This document shows, in pieces, positions 33,391 through 34,899 of a stretch of DNA of 34,899 bases. The stretch's first letter is position 1; each line of letters opens with the position of its first letter. Location of the stretch: assembly GCF_000382145.1 (NCBI RefSeq), contig NZ_KB907634.1, forward strand, positions 42,989 through 77,887, in the 5' to 3' direction. The DNA comes from Psychrobacter lutiphocae DSM 21542 (GTDB lineage: Bacteria; Pseudomonadota; Gammaproteobacteria; Pseudomonadales; Moraxellaceae). The position numbers were made by a program, and so were the translations under genes. The notes under the pieces are model-generated. The model saw nothing but the letters and a program-made list of their open reading frames with translations, was not told the DNA's origin and searched no databases.

Positions 33391-33731
33391 TAATTAAAAC
33401 ATATCTATTTATTCTTCAACTTAATATTTGCTCCTCAACTTATTCTGCTGTTTAAAATAATTTAGCTCAATCACATCAATTGGTGTTATTCAACTGATGT
33501 ATTCACTACCTTTACTTCTAGCAAATTAGTATTTAGTAATCTACTTATTTAAGTGATAAGCAACCAGTTTAAGTAATCAATCAATAAATAACTACTTATT
33601 ATGGTAATTATTTGGACTGAGCCAGTATCAGTGCATTGATATATGCGATTGATACAGCTTTGAAGTTTAAAACAGATTACCAGTTACCTATTTTAAAGCG
33701 GAATTAAGAAATAATACCTAAAGGAATACCC

Positions 33732-34899
33732 ATGAAAACTGTCATTGTAAAAGTAAATAACACCACTCAGATTATTGCTGAGCATCAACTGATTACTCAA
33801 GACGGTCAACCCACCGTTATTCAAGCAACCAAAAAAGTTAATTATGAGCTGATAGACCAAGCAACTGGTCATGCACCAGATCACCTTATCACTAAGCGTG
33901 TAGGTAAAGATTTACATGTATCGGTAGAAGAAGATGGTCAAGAAAGCGATCTTATCATCGAAGGCTATTATGATGATGTAGATAGTGCGCTAATTGGTAT
34001 GGCTGAAGATGGTAGTTATTACTACTATGTGCCAGACACCGGTGAAGTGGCTGATTATGTGACTGAGCTTGCTCCTGGTGATATCGAAGGTCAAGCATTA
34101 GGTGGTAATGCATATCAAACCCCCTATTGGGTAGGTGCGGCTGAAGAGGGTGGTTTTGCATGGCTGCCTTGGCTGGTAGGTCTTGCCGGTGTTGGCGCCT
34201 TGATTGCGGCTCTTGACGATGATGACGATGATGATAGTGCCCCACCAGATCAAGGTCCCGGAGATGCAATACCGAATTTAAACGAAGCACCAGTAATTAA
34301 AATTCCAGAAGCAGTAGATGGTATCAATAATGAGGAGCTATCGGATGGTGTTCAAACAGAAGTTTCTATTCCTGAGGGAACACAAGTAGGTGATAAGTTA
34401 ACGATAACTGTAACTGATCCAAACAATAAAACTAAAACTGTTGAGCACATTGTAACTCAAGAAGATATAACTCAAGGTGTCGCTAATATTACCATCGGTA
34501 AAGATAAAATTCCTGAAGATGGTACATATACTGCTCAGGCTAAAATAACGGGGGATAATGGCAATAATTCAGAGACTAGCGAACCCGTTGATTTTATTGT
34601 AGACTCTACCGTGCCAGGAGATGTAGATGGAGACAGTGATCCCTCAACAGGCGATGCTGATGGTGACGGCAAAGATGACACCACCGGCGGGGACACAACA
34701 GACACAGATACAAACACCCTAAACGGTGGACCACGTATCACCTTCCTAGAAGATACCATGGGTAAAAAGGATGCTGCCGGTAATGATATAAGTGACGGTT
34801 ACTTAAATGCCAGTGAAAACCTGGCAGATGGTGACCCAGATACGACCTCAGTACACATCTCAATCCCAGAAGGTGCACAAGCAGGCGACACCCTATACA
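33732..34899 (+). CDS. BapA-like large surface adhesin, N-terminal part (runs off the window)
   Basis: The first 389 codons of an open frame that continues past the window edge. Residues 1-130 resemble the BapA prefix-like domain of biofilm adhesins (DLIIEGYYDDVDSALIGMAE, YYYYVPDTGEVADYV). A hydrophobic Gly-rich stretch follows (about 143-160, WLPWLVGLAGVGALIAAL), then seven consecutive Asp and a Pro/Gly linker. From about 205, Ig-like repeats begin: VSIPEGTQVGDKLTITVTD at about 210, and a second start HISIPEGAQAGDTLY at about 374, at the edge. Between them lies an Asp/Gly-rich calcium-binding-like stretch (DGDSDPS ... DADGDGKDD, about 295-315). AAGGAA precedes the ATG. The type I secretion genes just upstream should export it. 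Total length and the C-terminal secretion signal cannot be seen. Confidence 0.92.
   Translation, partial: MKTVIVKVNNTTQIIAEHQLITQDGQPTVIQATKKVNYELIDQATGHAPDHLITKRVGKDLHVSVEEDGQESDLIIEGYYDDVDSALIGMAEDGSYYYYVPDTGEVADYVTELAPGDIEGQALGGNAYQTPYWVGAAEEGGFAWLPWLVGLAGVGALIAALDDDDDDDSAPPDQGPGDAIPNLNEAPVIKIPEAVDGINNEELSDGVQTEVSIPEGTQVGDKLTITVTDPNNKTKTVEHIVTQEDITQGVANITIGKDKIPEDGTYTAQAKITGDNGNNSETSEPVDFIVDSTVPGDVDGDSDPSTGDADGDGKDDTTGGDTTDTDTNTLNGGPRITFLEDTMGKKDAAGNDISDGYLNASENLADGDPDTTSVHISIPEGAQAGDTLY

Larger units (their letters stand above)
32625..33731. other. 1.1-kb AT-rich region upstream of the adhesin
   Basis: No gene is supported. It holds a MITE-like deletion derivative (32706-32748) and a 177-bp element with inverted ends (33214-33390). 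The rest is very AT-rich and could bind nucleoid proteins such as H-NS. A TAAAGGAA Shine-Dalgarno lies just before the adhesin start at 33732; no clear -35/-10 pair was found. Confidence 0.5.

Overview
The window looks like a chromosomal segment of a Psychrobacter-type gammaproteobacterium (Moraxellaceae). This rests on recognisable protein families, the gene order trpF ... trpB-trpA-accD-folC, AT-rich intergenic DNA full of short repeats, and a BapA/LapA-style adhesin locus. The genus is an inference; the sequence carries no rRNA or other decisive marker.

Layout. (1) 1-3486: two 76-base direct repeats bracket four leftward genes: a membrane-anchored helical protein, two related coiled-coil proteins sharing a C-terminal FTD tail, and an LRAT/NlpC-P60-fold enzyme with a hydrophobic C-terminus. 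This is the least explained part of the window. (2) 3846-6127: a YkvI-family membrane protein and a secreted YceI protein, both leftward. (3) 6540-12163: a ZnuD-like TonB-dependent receptor behind a good Zur-type palindrome, then tonB, exbB and exbD ending at a strong terminator; probably an outer-membrane zinc-uptake module with its own energy transducer. (4) 12247-18267: an orphan transposase-type HTH protein, proS, a DUF4230 protein and a photolyase. (5) 18387-25778: trpF, an unrecognised acidic protein flanked by degenerate repeats, trpB, trpA, accD and folC. (6) 26139-34899: a type I secretion system (TolC/LapE-like, LapB-like ABC transporter, LapC-like adaptor), a tRNA-Val/tRNA-Asp operon with its own promoter and terminator, then the start of a large BapA-like adhesin that runs off the right edge. 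The three secretion genes very probably export this adhesin.

Repeats are a theme. There are three full copies and one deletion derivative of a ~102-bp element with imperfect 25-bp inverted ends; a 177-bp element with inverted ends plus a solo right end elsewhere; two 19-bp-period tandem arrays in front of trpB and accD; 18-bp arrays near phr and across the accD stop codon; and a perfect 24-bp in-frame duplication in the yceI-type gene. Several start codons were moved from the longest reading frame to the ATG with the better ribosome binding site; these are noted in the entries.
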